A DNA stretch of 64,000 bases from SZUA-38 sp965212525 (GTDB taxonomy: Bacteria; Pseudomonadota; Gammaproteobacteria; Xanthomonadales; SZUA-38): the NCBI GenBank assembly GCA_965212525.1, contig CBDBVC010000046.1, forward strand, positions 1 to 64,000, written 5' to 3'. The notes below the pieces were generated by a model. That model was given only the letters and a program-made list of their open reading frames with translations. It ran no database searches and had not been told where the DNA came from. This document shows, piece by piece, positions 1 to 9,547 of this stretch (its first letter is position 1; every line of letters starts with the position of its first letter). Made by a program: the position numbers and the translations under genes.

Positions 1-154
1 AACCGATTGCCTGCCAGGTCAGGGCCAGCAGCAACAGCAGGCTGACCAGGATCAGGCCGGCAAATGCCCAGGTGCTGCGACGTGTCTGATGATGCTGTCT
101 CAGTGCTTTGCCCATGCCCCGAACATGAGCGATTGGCGAGAAGAAATCAATCAT
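1..154 (-). CDS. N-terminus of an unknown single-pass or multi-pass membrane protein (partial)
   Basis: An open frame reads from an ATG at 154 down to the window edge, giving 51 residues. It is preceded by AGGAAA about ten bases upstream, an acceptable ribosome binding site. The protein opens with a basic, His/Arg-rich cytoplasmic-looking stretch (residues 10-28) followed by a strongly hydrophobic Leu-rich segment from about residue 29 to 47, so it is an inner-membrane protein. Too little is present to name a family. It is divergent from the cytochrome gene that follows, with about 100 bases between the two starts. Confidence 0.55.
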   Translation of the reverse strand, partial: MIDFFSPIAHVRGMGKALRQHHQTRRSTWAFAGLILVSLLLLLALTWQAIG

Positions 155-260
155 TGATCACGTTTCCTGACAATTTCCTGACAGTTCCCGTACAGCCTCC
201 CGACCAACAGTGGGGCGCAGCCTGATAGTGTCAGATCAGGAATCTGAAGGAGTGATGACC

Positions 261-1043
261 ATGACCCAACGTATCCTGACCCTGCTGTTTCTTGTCTCTG
301 GCCTGATGCTGCCTCCGTTTGCCGGTGCTGAAGGGATTTTTGACAATCCTGAAAATCTGAAGGTGCTGCCGAAGGACATCTCGGCGCGCGAGCTGAGCAA
401 TACCATGCGTGGATTTTCGTTTGCCACCGGGCTGCGATGCTCGAATTGTCATGTTGGCGAGGAGGGCCAGGATCTGGAAGAGTATGATTTTGCCTCCGAT
501 GAGGTCGAGACCAAGCTGATTGCGCGCGACATGCTGCGCATGGTCGCCGCCATCAATGAGGATCATCTGACCAAACTGGAGGGTGAGAAATCCATCAGCT
601 GCATGACCTGTCATCGCGGCATTGCCAGACCGAAACTGACCCAGGATGTACTGGCCGAGGAACTGGCGGATAACGGTATTGATGGTCTGAAGAAGAAATA
701 CCTGCAACTGCGTGAGACCTATTATGGTTCTCACAGCTACGACTTCACAGAGCGCATGTTGCTTGGACTGGCAGAGCAACAGGCCTTTGTCGATCCAACG
801 GTAGCCGAATCGTTGCTTCTGATGAATCTCGACTACTTCAATGACAGCTTCCAGACCAATTTCATGCTGGGGCGCCTGTACATGATGCAGAAAAATACCG
901 ATGGCGCGCGTACCTACCTGAACCGGGCCAATGACATCATGCCGCATCCGATGGTGAAGAAGGCGCTGGACGAGCTGCCGAATAGCACACAGACGTTTGC
1001 ACACAGCATGGCCGGATCACAGGCTCCAGCATTGGGCCTGTGA
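261..1043 (+). CDS. Secreted diheme c-type cytochrome, reaction-centre cytochrome subunit-like
   Basis: The start at 261 is chosen because AGGAG lies eight bases upstream and it opens a clean signal peptide ending near A-G-A (260 residues in all). Two heme-binding motifs, C-S-N-C-H and C-M-T-C-H, lie in the first half. The pattern around them (L-P-K-D-I, then D-F-A-S-D, A-R-D-M, I-N) matches small homologues of the photosynthetic reaction-centre cytochrome c subunit (PF02276), which normally carries four hemes; only two are here. The C-terminal half is helical, resembles tetratricopeptide-like repeats and has no heme motif. It probably carries electrons in the periplasm; partner unknown. No photosynthesis gene is nearby. 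Confidence 0.8.
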   Translation: MTQRILTLLFLVSGLMLPPFAGAEGIFDNPENLKVLPKDISARELSNTMRGFSFATGLRCSNCHVGEEGQDLEEYDFASDEVETKLIARDMLRMVAAINEDHLTKLEGEKSISCMTCHRGIARPKLTQDVLAEELADNGIDGLKKKYLQLRETYYGSHSYDFTERMLLGLAEQQAFVDPTVAESLLLMNLDYFNDSFQTNFMLGRLYMMQKNTDGARTYLNRANDIMPHPMVKKALDELPNSTQTFAHSMAGSQAPALGL

Positions 1044-1304
1044 TCTGGTGTCTCAAATAGTGATATTTTTCAGCGACTTGACAGTGCTAATTAAACCTTG
1101 CCTTATTATCGGATGACAACGATATGTCAGTTATTGCTGCAGTTGGCGCCCTGATCCGTGCAGATGGCGACATTATTCATCGACAGTGATAGACTCTGCC
1201 GACCCCCGAAATCAAAAATACAGCCCGTGACAGGGACCAGGGACAGGGTGACCGGTATCAGGACGATGCCATTGAAGGCTGCGATTGTTCAATTGAGGCG
1301 AATA

Positions 1305-4300
1305 ATGAGAAAACACAACTGTGTCCTGATCACCTGCCTGCTGTTTCTGTTGATGTGTGCCACCGCACATGCCCAGCTGGTGCTGAATGAATTCCAGGCT
1401 GATCCGGCCAGCGGCCTTGACGGTGATGCCAACGGCGACGGAATGCGTGACGGTTCCGAGGACGAATTTGTCGAGCTGGTCAACACCTCGGGCGGTCCGC
1501 TGGATATCTCGAGCTGGACACTGTCCGACGGTGCTTCTGCCAGACACGTGTTTCCGGCAGGCACCATTCTGCCCGATCTGTGCAGCGTGGTGGTGTTTGG
1601 CGGGGGATCGCCAGTCGGTTTGTTTGGCAACAGCACGGTCCAGGTCGCATCGACGGGATTACTGGGTCTGAACAACACCGGTGACAGCATCATCGTCAAT
1701 GACGGCTTGTCGAATGTCATCGATGTGGCCTACGGTAACGAGGCCAACAATAACCAGTCACTGACTCGCGTTCCGGATATTGTCGGCGCCATGCTGGTGG
1801 AGCATTCCACGGCTATGGGTTCGGGTGGCAGTCTGTTTTCACCGGGGACGCAGATTGACGGCAGCCTGTTAAGTGGTTGCCCTGACGATGTACCGCCACA
1901 GGTTCAGTCGATCACGCCAGCGGACATGCAGAGCGATGTTGACCCGGCCACGTCTATCGATGTGGTATTCACCGAAGGCGTCCTGATGGCGGCTGATGCC
2001 ATCACCGTGCAGTGTACCTCCGGCACACAGACGTTTCCTGCCATGGGGCAGGTGCTTGTGACTCTGTCCGTCGATCCGGCCGATTTTGCCTTTGACGATG
2101 TCTGCACCGTAACCATCGATGCGTCGCTGGTCAGTGACATTGATGGGCCATCAGATCCGCTTGACGGCAATGGTGACGGCACTGGCGGAGATGACTTCGT
2201 TTCCACCTTCACCGTGATGTCAGATCCTGCACCGACAGTGGCGTCAACCACGCCCGCCGAGGGTACTTCGGGGCATGGTTTGTCCGATGACATCATCATC
2301 AACTTTTCCGAACCGGTTATCGCCACACAGTTCGCGCCATCCCTGAGCTGCAATGGTGTTCCTGTTCCCTTCGCGCCCGTCATGGTGATCGGCGGTTCGG
2401 TGATGACCATCAATCCTGACAATGACCTGGTGAACGCCGCAATGTGTACTGTGACCCTTGATGCCACTCAGGTTCAGGCGTCTACAGGTATTCCTGACAA
2501 TCTGGATGGCAATGGTGACGGCATTCCTGGCGATGATTTTGTCCTGACATTCACGGCGGGTATTCCGGTGCTCGAGATCTTCGAGATTCAGGGGGATGGT
2601 CTGGCCTCGGCCTTCGACGGCATGACCGTGACCACCAATGACAATATTGTCACGGTACTGGATATCAACGGCTTCTATATCCAGACGCCCGATGCGCGTG
2701 ATGATGGCGATGTGAATACCTCCAACGCACTGTTCGTGTTCACCGGCGGTGCACCCACTGTTGCGGTGGGGGATCAGGTGGACATCACCGCAGAACTGGT
2801 CGAATTCAATGAACTGACCGAGTTTGGCTCACCTGGTTCGCAGATCATCAATATTGACTCCTCCGGTAATCCATTGCCAACCGCAGTCACTTTTGATGCC
2901 ACACTGCCGTCACCCGATCCGACGTTTGAATACTGCAACACCGATCTGGCCACAGCCAAGTTCGAGTGTCTGGAAAACATGCTGATCGACGTGCCGCAGG
3001 CCTTTGTCAGTGCACCCTATGCCGGATTTTTCTCGAACACACAGCGCAATGACATTCTGGTGATACGCGCCGGATCCGAGCGTGGTTTCCGCGAGCCCGG
3101 TGTGGAATTTCCCGGACTTGGCGGTGGCATTCCCACCTGGGACGGCAACCCGGAACTGTTCGAGGTGTTCATGCCCGGCCTGACGCTGAGTTCGATCAGT
3201 GTGCCCGGTGGCAGCGAAATGGCGATTCAGGGGGTGATCTTTCAGTTCGGCAATGATTATCAGATCAACCCATCGGTACTCGATGTGATCAACGAGAACA
3301 CATTGCCTGTGGCCGTGCCAGCAACTGGCTCGGAAATTGCCACAGTGGCTTCGGCAAACCTGTTCCGCCTGTTCAATGACGTCAACGACCCGGGTGATGA
3401 GGATGACGATCAGACTGTCACCACACAGGAATATCAGGATCGACTGGCCAAGATTTCGCGTTACTTCCGCGAGGATCTGAATGCGCCCGATATCATCACT
3501 GTTGAAGAAGTCGAACGCCTGGATGTACTCAATGACCTGGCCGCACGTATCACCGCAGACGACGCGACAATTGTGTATACCGCTGAACTTGTTGAGGGCA
3601 ATGATCGTGGTGGAATTGATGTGGGTTATCTGTATCGAAGCAATGTCACATCACTGGGGGTAACCCAGCTGGGAGCGATGCAAACATTGTCGGTTGACGG
3701 GTCCCTGCTGCACGACCGTCCACCACTGCACCTTCGTGCCGACATCGCTGTGACAGGCGGGTCGGTACGCGTCAATCTGCTGGCCATCCATACCCGTTCA
3801 CGAGGTGGTATCGACGATGTTGCCGATGGCGCACGGGTACGTCAGAAGCGACTGGAGCAGGCCAATTCCATTGCCATGATGATTCAGGATATCGAGACTG
3901 CCAATCCCGGTGAATCGGTGATTGCACTGGGTGATTTCAATGCCTTCCAGTTCACCGACGGCTATGTCGATGTGATCGGACAGATCACCGGTACTGCGCT
4001 CCAGTCCGAAAACGAACGCTGGACCATGCCCCTGTTCGTGAATAATCCGCTGACTCAGGCCGTGAGCACATTGCCGGCCGATGAGCAGTATTCCTTCCTG
4101 TTCGGCGGCAATGCCCAGGTACTGGATAATGCGTTGATGAACAGCAGGGCGGTGCTGCAGTTCCAGAGCATGTCCTATGCTCGTGGCAATGCCGATGCAC
4201 CGCTGGCATTCGAGGATGACAACAGCAGTTCACTACGATCAGCTGATCACGATGGATTTGTCCTGTTCCTTCAGATGCCGGGTGATCAGCTGTTTGAGGA

Positions 4301-4322
4301 TGGTTTCGAGGATCAGCCCTGA
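1305..4322 (+). CDS. Secreted ExeM-like nuclease: lamin-tail domain, Ig-like repeats, endonuclease/exonuclease/phosphatase domain
   Basis: The ATG at 1305 follows GAGGCG and opens a typical signal peptide cleaved after A-H-A; 1005 residues result. Domains in order: lamin-tail domain (about 20-150), two Big_5-type Ig-like repeats (about 200-420), an OB-like region (about 430-540), then an endonuclease/exonuclease/phosphatase domain (about 690-990). The last shows S-A-N-L-F, an E-E acidic pair, A-I-H-T, G-D-F-N and a terminal S-A-D-H-D-G, the expected metal and catalytic motifs, so an extracellular DNase or phosphodiesterase is likely. The protein ends L-F-E-D-G-F-E-D-Q-P, sharing an F-x-D-G-F-E tail with the subtilase at 11891-15370. 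A TTGACA at 1078-1083 may belong to its promoter, but no good -10 is obvious. Confidence 0.82.
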   Translation: MRKHNCVLITCLLFLLMCATAHAQLVLNEFQADPASGLDGDANGDGMRDGSEDEFVELVNTSGGPLDISSWTLSDGASARHVFPAGTILPDLCSVVVFGGGSPVGLFGNSTVQVASTGLLGLNNTGDSIIVNDGLSNVIDVAYGNEANNNQSLTRVPDIVGAMLVEHSTAMGSGGSLFSPGTQIDGSLLSGCPDDVPPQVQSITPADMQSDVDPATSIDVVFTEGVLMAADAITVQCTSGTQTFPAMGQVLVTLSVDPADFAFDDVCTVTIDASLVSDIDGPSDPLDGNGDGTGGDDFVSTFTVMSDPAPTVASTTPAEGTSGHGLSDDIIINFSEPVIATQFAPSLSCNGVPVPFAPVMVIGGSVMTINPDNDLVNAAMCTVTLDATQVQASTGIPDNLDGNGDGIPGDDFVLTFTAGIPVLEIFEIQGDGLASAFDGMTVTTNDNIVTVLDINGFYIQTPDARDDGDVNTSNALFVFTGGAPTVAVGDQVDITAELVEFNELTEFGSPGSQIINIDSSGNPLPTAVTFDATLPSPDPTFEYCNTDLATAKFECLENMLIDVPQAFVSAPYAGFFSNTQRNDILVIRAGSERGFREPGVEFPGLGGGIPTWDGNPELFEVFMPGLTLSSISVPGGSEMAIQGVIFQFGNDYQINPSVLDVINENTLPVAVPATGSEIATVASANLFRLFNDVNDPGDEDDDQTVTTQEYQDRLAKISRYFREDLNAPDIITVEEVERLDVLNDLAARITADDATIVYTAELVEGNDRGGIDVGYLYRSNVTSLGVTQLGAMQTLSVDGSLLHDRPPLHLRADIAVTGGSVRVNLLAIHTRSRGGIDDVADGARVRQKRLEQANSIAMMIQDIETANPGESVIALGDFNAFQFTDGYVDVIGQITGTALQSENERWTMPLFVNNPLTQAVSTLPADEQYSFLFGGNAQVLDNALMNSRAVLQFQSMSYARGNADAPLAFEDDNSSSLRSADHDGFVLFLQMPGDQLFEDGFEDQP

Positions 4323-4347
4323 GGAGCAGTCGGTACGCGCTTCATGA

Positions 4348-4375
4348 CCGAACCGGGGTCTAGACCTCGGTTCGG
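4348..4375. terminator. Long palindrome between convergent genes, possible bidirectional terminator without U-tract
   Basis: Bases 4348-4375 form an almost perfect 28-base palindrome (outer arm CCGAACCG, inner GGTC/GACC, one G-T pair). It sits where the nuclease gene and the ybbP-like gene converge, and the ybbP stop codon (minus strand, 4360-4362) lies inside it. There is no run of T on either side, so factor-independent termination is uncertain; RNA stabilisation is an alternative. Confidence 0.45.
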
Positions 4376-6921
4376 ATAAACGCCATGGGTTTGGAAACCA
4401 GCACGGTCCGCGAGTACCACAGGCTGATGACCACCATGGTGAGCATGAACAGGCCCAGTGACGCCGCCATCATGCTCCAGGGCATGATGAAACTCATGTT
4501 GAACCACTGACCGACCACCACCCAGCTGATCAGACTGGACAGACCGAAGCCAATGGCGAAGCCGATAAAGCCCATGAACAGGAATTCGATCAGCGAGATG
4601 CGGGTCAGGTCGGAACGCAACATGCCCATGAGACGGTAATAATTGCTTTCCCGCTGCCGGTCCTGCGATGTCGACACCAGTGATGCCAGCAGTATCAGCA
4701 GGCCTGCGATCAGACTGAGCGCGGTAAACAGCTGGATCAGCTGCCGGATCTGATCGACGTAGGCCTTTATTTTGGCGGCGATCACGGCAGCGTCGATGGT
4801 TGTGATCCCCGGCCATCGTCGGGCGATATCGATCTGGGTCTGTTCGCGAATGCCATCGGCCAGTTTCAGTGCGGCAAAATTGATCTGCGGCGCTTCGGCC
4901 AGCACCTCCGGCTGGAACAGGAAGTAGAAGAACGGTCTGGGTCCACGGCTCTCGCGCATGCGCACGCTGCTGATCCAGGTGTCCATCTGAACCCCCTGTA
5001 TGTCAAAACTGACGTTGTCCCCGACACCCACGTCGAGAAATTCGGCGAACGATGCCAGGATGGAGACGGGAACACGGCCATCGCGGTCAGCTGCAAACAA
5101 CTCGCCAGTCTCGGCGTTGTCCACATAGAACTCGCCCTCGGTGATCTCATCTGCATAACTGAGGTTGAAGATACGGGTGACATTGTCATACGAACCAAGC
5201 TGTTCCTTCAGCGTGTCCACACCAACGCCATTGACCGAGGCGATTCGTGCCCGTACCACAGGGTAGTAGGTCATTGGCGCCGTGGCACGCTCTTCCACCA
5301 GTTCTGTCAGCTCGGACTTCTGATCCTGCTGAATGTCGAGCAGGAACATGTTCGGTGCATCATCCGGGAAATTGGTGATCAGCTGATCCTGAATGGAATG
5401 ATCTATCATGGTGATACTGCCGAGCACCATCACCGTGAGTGACATTGTGGTCAGGAACAGGGCAGACTGATTGTTCTTGCGGAAGATGTTCTGCAGCGCC
5501 AGTCTGATCTGCCACTGCTTCGGCAACAGACGCCGAATGCCCCAGAGCACCAGTCGGATCACGGCATACATCAGTAACCAGACGGCCATCAGACCCAGCA
5601 TGATCAGTGCCGTGGCCAGGACACTGCCGATCTCCAGATAGATCAATCCGGCAAATACGGCGATGGCGACGGTCAGCCAGCCGAAGCGGGAACGTCCACG
5701 GGCCGGCTTGACATCATGTTGATGAAGCACGGCCAATGGCTTGATATCGTGGAGCTTTTCAAGCGTCCAGTAGGTCATCAGGCGGGTGATTCCCCAGGCA
5801 ATGACCACGGTTTTCAGCAATGACAGTGGCTGAATGCCAAATTCGATGTTCTGCGGCATGATGGCACGGAATACATCCAGACCCCAGGTGAGCAGGGCAA
5901 TACTCAATCCGGTCGCCAGCGCTATCGCCAGCAGTGCTGTCACACTGAACAGCCAGCGGTAACCGCGCTTGATGGAATCGGTGGTCTCGCCCAGGGCACG
6001 CCGGATCGCGATACTGCGTGTCTGGCGGGTCAGGAATGCACTGACCACACTCATCAGGCCTATGCCTGACAGCACAATGACGGCGATCACCAGCAGTTTC
6101 AGAAAGGTCAGAAAGTCTGCGCTGACGGCAGACACTGCGGTATTGGCACCGTCCGAGGATGACAGGTTGACGCGTGTGTCGGCAACAGCCAGTGACAGTT
6201 CTTCAAACAGCGGCTTGATTTCGCTCTCGTCAGACTTCAGCTCGATCCGGTAGTAGATGCGGCTTTTCTGTCCCAGCAGCTGTGTGGCGGCGACATCCTC
6301 GTATTTCATCATGACCCGGGCGCCGAAACCGAAGCCCGTCAATGGGCGATCCGGCTCCGATGCAATGGTATCTGCAACGATGAAACTGGCCTCACCGATC
6401 TGCACTTCATCACCGAGACTGATCTCCAGTTGTGCCAGAACCTGCGGTTCCACCAGTACCGTGCCCGGCGTCCACACCGACCGGGCATCACGGCCGCTGC
6501 CGAGTACAAGCTCGCCATAGAGCGGATAGGGTGCACTGCTGGCCTTCAGGGAGCCGAGGACGGAATCATCATCGGTGTAGATAATGGCACCGAACTGGTA
6601 TTCCCTGACCATCCGGTTCTCGGGGTGAGAAGCGACGATGCTCTCCACCGAATCGGGAAATGGTCGCCTGGAAGAGAGCACGATGTCACCACCCACCAGC
6701 TCCAGCTGGTTGCGGCTGATGAATTCGTCCACACCGACCTGAAGTGAATCCAGCGTCAGGTAGGCACTCATCGAGATCAGCAGACAGAGGATGAACAGAA
6801 CCGGGTAGGTCTTGTGCTGAAGCCACTCTCGCAGGACGATCAGGCGAGCAGGGCGCAGCATTCCGCCGGACGAAGGGGTCTGTGTTCCCATTTGCGGGCG
6901 CGGCTGTGCCAGATCAGTCAT
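4360..6921 (-). CDS. ybbP: FtsX-family ABC transporter permease, YbbP-like
   Basis: This 853-residue protein has an N-terminal membrane segment near residue 45, a large periplasmic region, a block of helices around 270-480 and a C-terminal helix set around 720-850. That is the two-FtsX-domain layout of YbbP-type permeases of the MacB/LolC superfamily. Its start overlaps the stop of the ATPase gene by four bases (ATGA), implying translational coupling. Together with the YbbA-like ATPase and the TesA-like lipoprotein upstream it forms a three-gene operon. Known relatives are mechanotransmission-type ABC systems that do not pump a substrate through the membrane; the substrate here is not deducible. 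Confidence 0.85.
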   Translation of the reverse strand: MTDLAQPRPQMGTQTPSSGGMLRPARLIVLREWLQHKTYPVLFILCLLISMSAYLTLDSLQVGVDEFISRNQLELVGGDIVLSSRRPFPDSVESIVASHPENRMVREYQFGAIIYTDDDSVLGSLKASSAPYPLYGELVLGSGRDARSVWTPGTVLVEPQVLAQLEISLGDEVQIGEASFIVADTIASEPDRPLTGFGFGARVMMKYEDVAATQLLGQKSRIYYRIELKSDESEIKPLFEELSLAVADTRVNLSSSDGANTAVSAVSADFLTFLKLLVIAVIVLSGIGLMSVVSAFLTRQTRSIAIRRALGETTDSIKRGYRWLFSVTALLAIALATGLSIALLTWGLDVFRAIMPQNIEFGIQPLSLLKTVVIAWGITRLMTYWTLEKLHDIKPLAVLHQHDVKPARGRSRFGWLTVAIAVFAGLIYLEIGSVLATALIMLGLMAVWLLMYAVIRLVLWGIRRLLPKQWQIRLALQNIFRKNNQSALFLTTMSLTVMVLGSITMIDHSIQDQLITNFPDDAPNMFLLDIQQDQKSELTELVEERATAPMTYYPVVRARIASVNGVGVDTLKEQLGSYDNVTRIFNLSYADEITEGEFYVDNAETGELFAADRDGRVPVSILASFAEFLDVGVGDNVSFDIQGVQMDTWISSVRMRESRGPRPFFYFLFQPEVLAEAPQINFAALKLADGIREQTQIDIARRWPGITTIDAAVIAAKIKAYVDQIRQLIQLFTALSLIAGLLILLASLVSTSQDRQRESNYYRLMGMLRSDLTRISLIEFLFMGFIGFAIGFGLSSLISWVVVGQWFNMSFIMPWSMMAASLGLFMLTMVVISLWYSRTVLVSKPMAFIRTEV

Positions 6922-7664
6922 GAGGCCTGAGATTCACTGTGTTCAGACGGTTTGGTGTCGACAGCGGCTGCCACGTGTCCGTCATCGAGGTTGATGATAC
7001 GATCGGCCATGGCGGCAATTTCCGGATCATGGGTCACCACGATCAGGGTGGTCTGATACTGTCGCTGCAGTGCAATCAGCGTCTCCATGACCTGCGCCGC
7101 GTTACTGGCATCAAGATTGCCGGTGGGTTCATCGGCAAACAATACGCCGGGCTGGGTCACCAGCGCACGTGCAATCGCAGTCCGCTGCTTCTCTCCTCCG
7201 GAAAGCTGATGTGGAAAACTGCCGCTGCGGTGAGCAAGGTCGACCTGCCTGATCAGGGTGTCTACGTGCTCGCGCTGCTCACCGATGCGTGCGATCTGCA
7301 GTGGGAAGCGGATGTTTTCTGCCACAGTGAGCGTCGGAATCAGATGAAACGACTGAAACACAAAACCGATTTCGGTTTGCCTGACTCGTGCCAGCTGATC
7401 CTCATTCATGCCGGAGATCTCATGTTCACCGAGCCTGACTGTACCGCTGTCGGGGTTGTCCAGTCCTGCCAGAATGCTGAGCAGGGTTGATTTCCCAGAG
7501 CCGGAACGCCCCATGATGGCGACAAATTCACCCGATTTAACCGTCACGCTGACATCGTCGAGCACGGTGATTGTGGCGTCACCAAGCTGGAACGACTTGC
7601 TGATCCGGCTGGCAACAAGCATGTCGCTGTTGTGCTGTTCGCTTTGCTGGGATTTCTCAGTCAT
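6918..7664 (-). CDS. ybbA: ABC transporter ATP-binding protein, YbbA/LolD-like
   Basis: The protein shows Walker A (G-R-S-G-S-G-K-S-T), the Q-loop, the ABC signature L-S-G-G-E and Walker B with A-D-E-P-T-G-N-L-D, the last being characteristic of LolD/MacB/YbbA-type ATPases. I place the start at 7664 because AGGAG lies six bases upstream and the family's N-terminus begins shortly after; longer upstream frames would run into tesA. The start overlaps the end of tesA by eight bases, and its own stop overlaps the permease start, so the three genes are translated as a coupled unit. It energises the YbbP-like permease. 248 residues. Confidence 0.9.
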   Translation of the reverse strand: MTEKSQQSEQHNSDMLVASRISKSFQLGDATITVLDDVSVTVKSGEFVAIMGRSGSGKSTLLSILAGLDNPDSGTVRLGEHEISGMNEDQLARVRQTEIGFVFQSFHLIPTLTVAENIRFPLQIARIGEQREHVDTLIRQVDLAHRSGSFPHQLSGGEKQRTAIARALVTQPGVLFADEPTGNLDASNAAQVMETLIALQRQYQTTLIVVTHDPEIAAMADRIINLDDGHVAAAVDTKPSEHSESQAS

Positions 7665-8457
7665 CTTGTGCTCCTGATGTGCTGCGCGCCGCGCTGTCGC
7701 GTTCGGAAACCACAGCTTCAAGTACCGGCATCAATGCAGGCATGACGTTATTATTGACAATAATGGTGTAACCCTCTGCTGTGGGGTGAATCTGGTCGGC
7801 CTGGTTGTAACGGTCATCACCGGCCACGCCGTCGAGAAAGAAAGGAATGGATCTCAGTGAATACTCTGAAGCCAGCTCGTCATACAGCTCAGAGAAGCCA
7901 CTGACATAATCGCGGCCCAGGTTGTTGTAGATCTGCATGCCGCCGAGAATCAGCTCGGCATCCGTTTCCAGGATGCGGCGAATGATCTCATCCAGATTCT
8001 GCCTGACCAGATCGAGTGGTATACCGCGCATGGCATCGTTGGCGCCGATGGTCAGAATGACGATATCGGGTTTCTGTTTCAGTACCCAGTTGAGACGGGT
8101 CAGCAGACCGGAAGTGGTTTCGCCACTGAAGCCGGCATTGACAACTCGCAGGCTGTCATAGCCCTGCTCGTGCAGGCGTTGTTGCAACTGTGCCGGATAG
8201 GTCAGCCGACGCTGAACACCAAGACCCTCGGTCAGGGAATCACCCAGGGCAAGCACGGTGATTGCCGCTGCATCCTCACGGACTTCATTGTGGGCTGTCT
8301 GTGGTGTGCCGGGCACAGATTCTGCGGCTGACAATGACTCGGTACTGGCCGAATCATCACTGCATGCCTGTAACAGCAGTACGACCAGGCCCATGAGCCA
8401 TACTGTGCTGGCGTGTATGCGTACGGGACGAAACATCAGGTGTGTATCACTCATCAT
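7657..8457 (-). CDS. tesA: TesA-like GDSL esterase/thioesterase, lipoprotein form
   Basis: A GDSL hydrolase of the TesA/arylesterase family: block I is A-L-G-D-S-L-T-E-G with nucleophile Ser74, block II is around N-A-G-F-S-G-E, block III is G-A-N-D and block V is D-Q-I-H-P-T, giving the catalytic Asp and His. Unlike the periplasmic E. coli enzyme, the N-terminus here carries a lipobox (L-L-Q-A-C, lipidated Cys32), followed by a low-complexity Ser/Glu linker, so it should be anchored to a membrane as a lipoprotein. In E. coli tesA is divergent from ybbA; here it leads the operon and overlaps ybbA. The exact start (Met1, Met2 or Met8) is not fixed by a ribosome binding site. Confidence 0.88.
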   Translation of the reverse strand: MMSDTHLMFRPVRIHASTVWLMGLVVLLLQACSDDSASTESLSAAESVPGTPQTAHNEVREDAAAITVLALGDSLTEGLGVQRRLTYPAQLQQRLHEQGYDSLRVVNAGFSGETTSGLLTRLNWVLKQKPDIVILTIGANDAMRGIPLDLVRQNLDEIIRRILETDAELILGGMQIYNNLGRDYVSGFSELYDELASEYSLRSIPFFLDGVAGDDRYNQADQIHPTAEGYTIIVNNNVMPALMPVLEAVVSERDSAARSTSGAQDD

Positions 8458-8621
8458 GCTTATCTGGGGCTGTATTCAGTCTTTGGCAATCATGTCAGAA
8501 GTCATGATAACCCGTCAGCATCAATCTGACGTGAGAATAGCCCCAATGAGAGGCTTGATACAGGGTCAGAAGGGCTAGACAGATGCACGCAGCTCGGGCA
8601 GGGCGTCATTCAGTGTCGAGC

Positions 8622-9533
8622 TCAGAGCGGATTGCGTCTGCAGAAGTCGATAATTGCCACTGAAAAGTCTTCGGGTTTGTCTTCCTGCAGGAAATGGCCG
8701 GCGTCCCGGATTGTAGTGTGAGGCTGTCCCTGAGCGCCAGGCACTTGCTCCTGCCATGGCCTTTCGCCACCACGGGTGACCGGGTCGCGATTACTGAATG
8801 CCGTCAGAAAAGGTATGTTCCAGGACTTGTAGACTTTCCATGCAGCCACGTTGTCTGCGCTGGCCACGTTATCGGGGCTGGTCGGTACCAGTCGTGGAAA
8901 TGCCCTGGCACCTGCCTTGTAACGTGCGTCAGGAAACGGTGCATCATAGGCGGCAATGATCTCCGGCGACAGTGATGAGGTGCAGCCGCTGTTGACGATG
9001 CGGCCAATCGGAAACCACGGGCTGAACCGGGCAAAGGCGCGCCATAACCTGAACACTCGTGGAAAGGTCTCGTGACCGGTGGGCATGCCGCCGTTTCCAA
9101 GTACTATCCTGCTGAATCGCTCGGACTGTTCGGCAGCGAGGCGCAAACCAATCAGCGAGCCCCAGTCCTGACACACCAGTGTCAGTTTCTCGAGTGATAA
9201 TTGTTCAATGAAATCAGTCATCCAGGCGACATGGGACGCATAGCTGTAATCTCTGAGCTTCGCTGGTTTGTCAGAACGGCCAAAACCGATCAGATCGGGT
9301 GCAATACAGCGGAAGCCGGCATCCACCAGCAGCGGGATCATCTTGCGGTAGAGGTACGACCAGCTCGGTTCGCCGTGCATCAGCAACAGTGTGTCACCGG
9401 ATTGAGCGCCCTCGTCCAGATAGTGCACTCGCATGCCATCGATGCTCAGGTAATGGGGCTCGAACGGGTAACCCGGCAGGTCGTCGAAGCGTTCTTCCGG
9501 GGTACGCAGGCAGTGCTGGCTGGTGTCGTTCAT
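8622..9533 (-). CDS. dhmA: Haloalkane dehalogenase-like alpha/beta hydrolase (HLD-I type)
   Basis: 303 residues from the ATG at 9533, with GGAGG six bases upstream. The sequence follows subfamily I haloalkane dehalogenases closely: oxyanion motif H-G-E-P-S-W (53-58), nucleophile elbow C-Q-D-W-G with Asp123 and halide-stabilising Trp124, acid Asp250 in S-N-R-D-P-V-T, and base His280 in D-A-G-H-F. These numbers almost coincide with those of the DhlA prototype. Known members hydrolyse carbon-halogen bonds of short haloalkanes in the cytoplasm, but natural substrates are rarely known and an epoxide hydrolase or ester role cannot be excluded. It lies just downstream of the ABA4-like gene on the same strand (14 bases apart), suggesting cotranscription. 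Confidence 0.8.
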   Translation of the reverse strand: MNDTSQHCLRTPEERFDDLPGYPFEPHYLSIDGMRVHYLDEGAQSGDTLLLMHGEPSWSYLYRKMIPLLVDAGFRCIAPDLIGFGRSDKPAKLRDYSYASHVAWMTDFIEQLSLEKLTLVCQDWGSLIGLRLAAEQSERFSRIVLGNGGMPTGHETFPRVFRLWRAFARFSPWFPIGRIVNSGCTSSLSPEIIAAYDAPFPDARYKAGARAFPRLVPTSPDNVASADNVAAWKVYKSWNIPFLTAFSNRDPVTRGGERPWQEQVPGAQGQPHTTIRDAGHFLQEDKPEDFSVAIIDFCRRNPL

Positions 9534-9547
9534 CACAGTCCTCCGGA

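Noticed and set aside
231..1004. Long open frame antisense to the cytochrome gene
   Set aside because: It lacks a ribosome binding site and domain features, while the plus-strand frame has heme motifs and a signal peptide.
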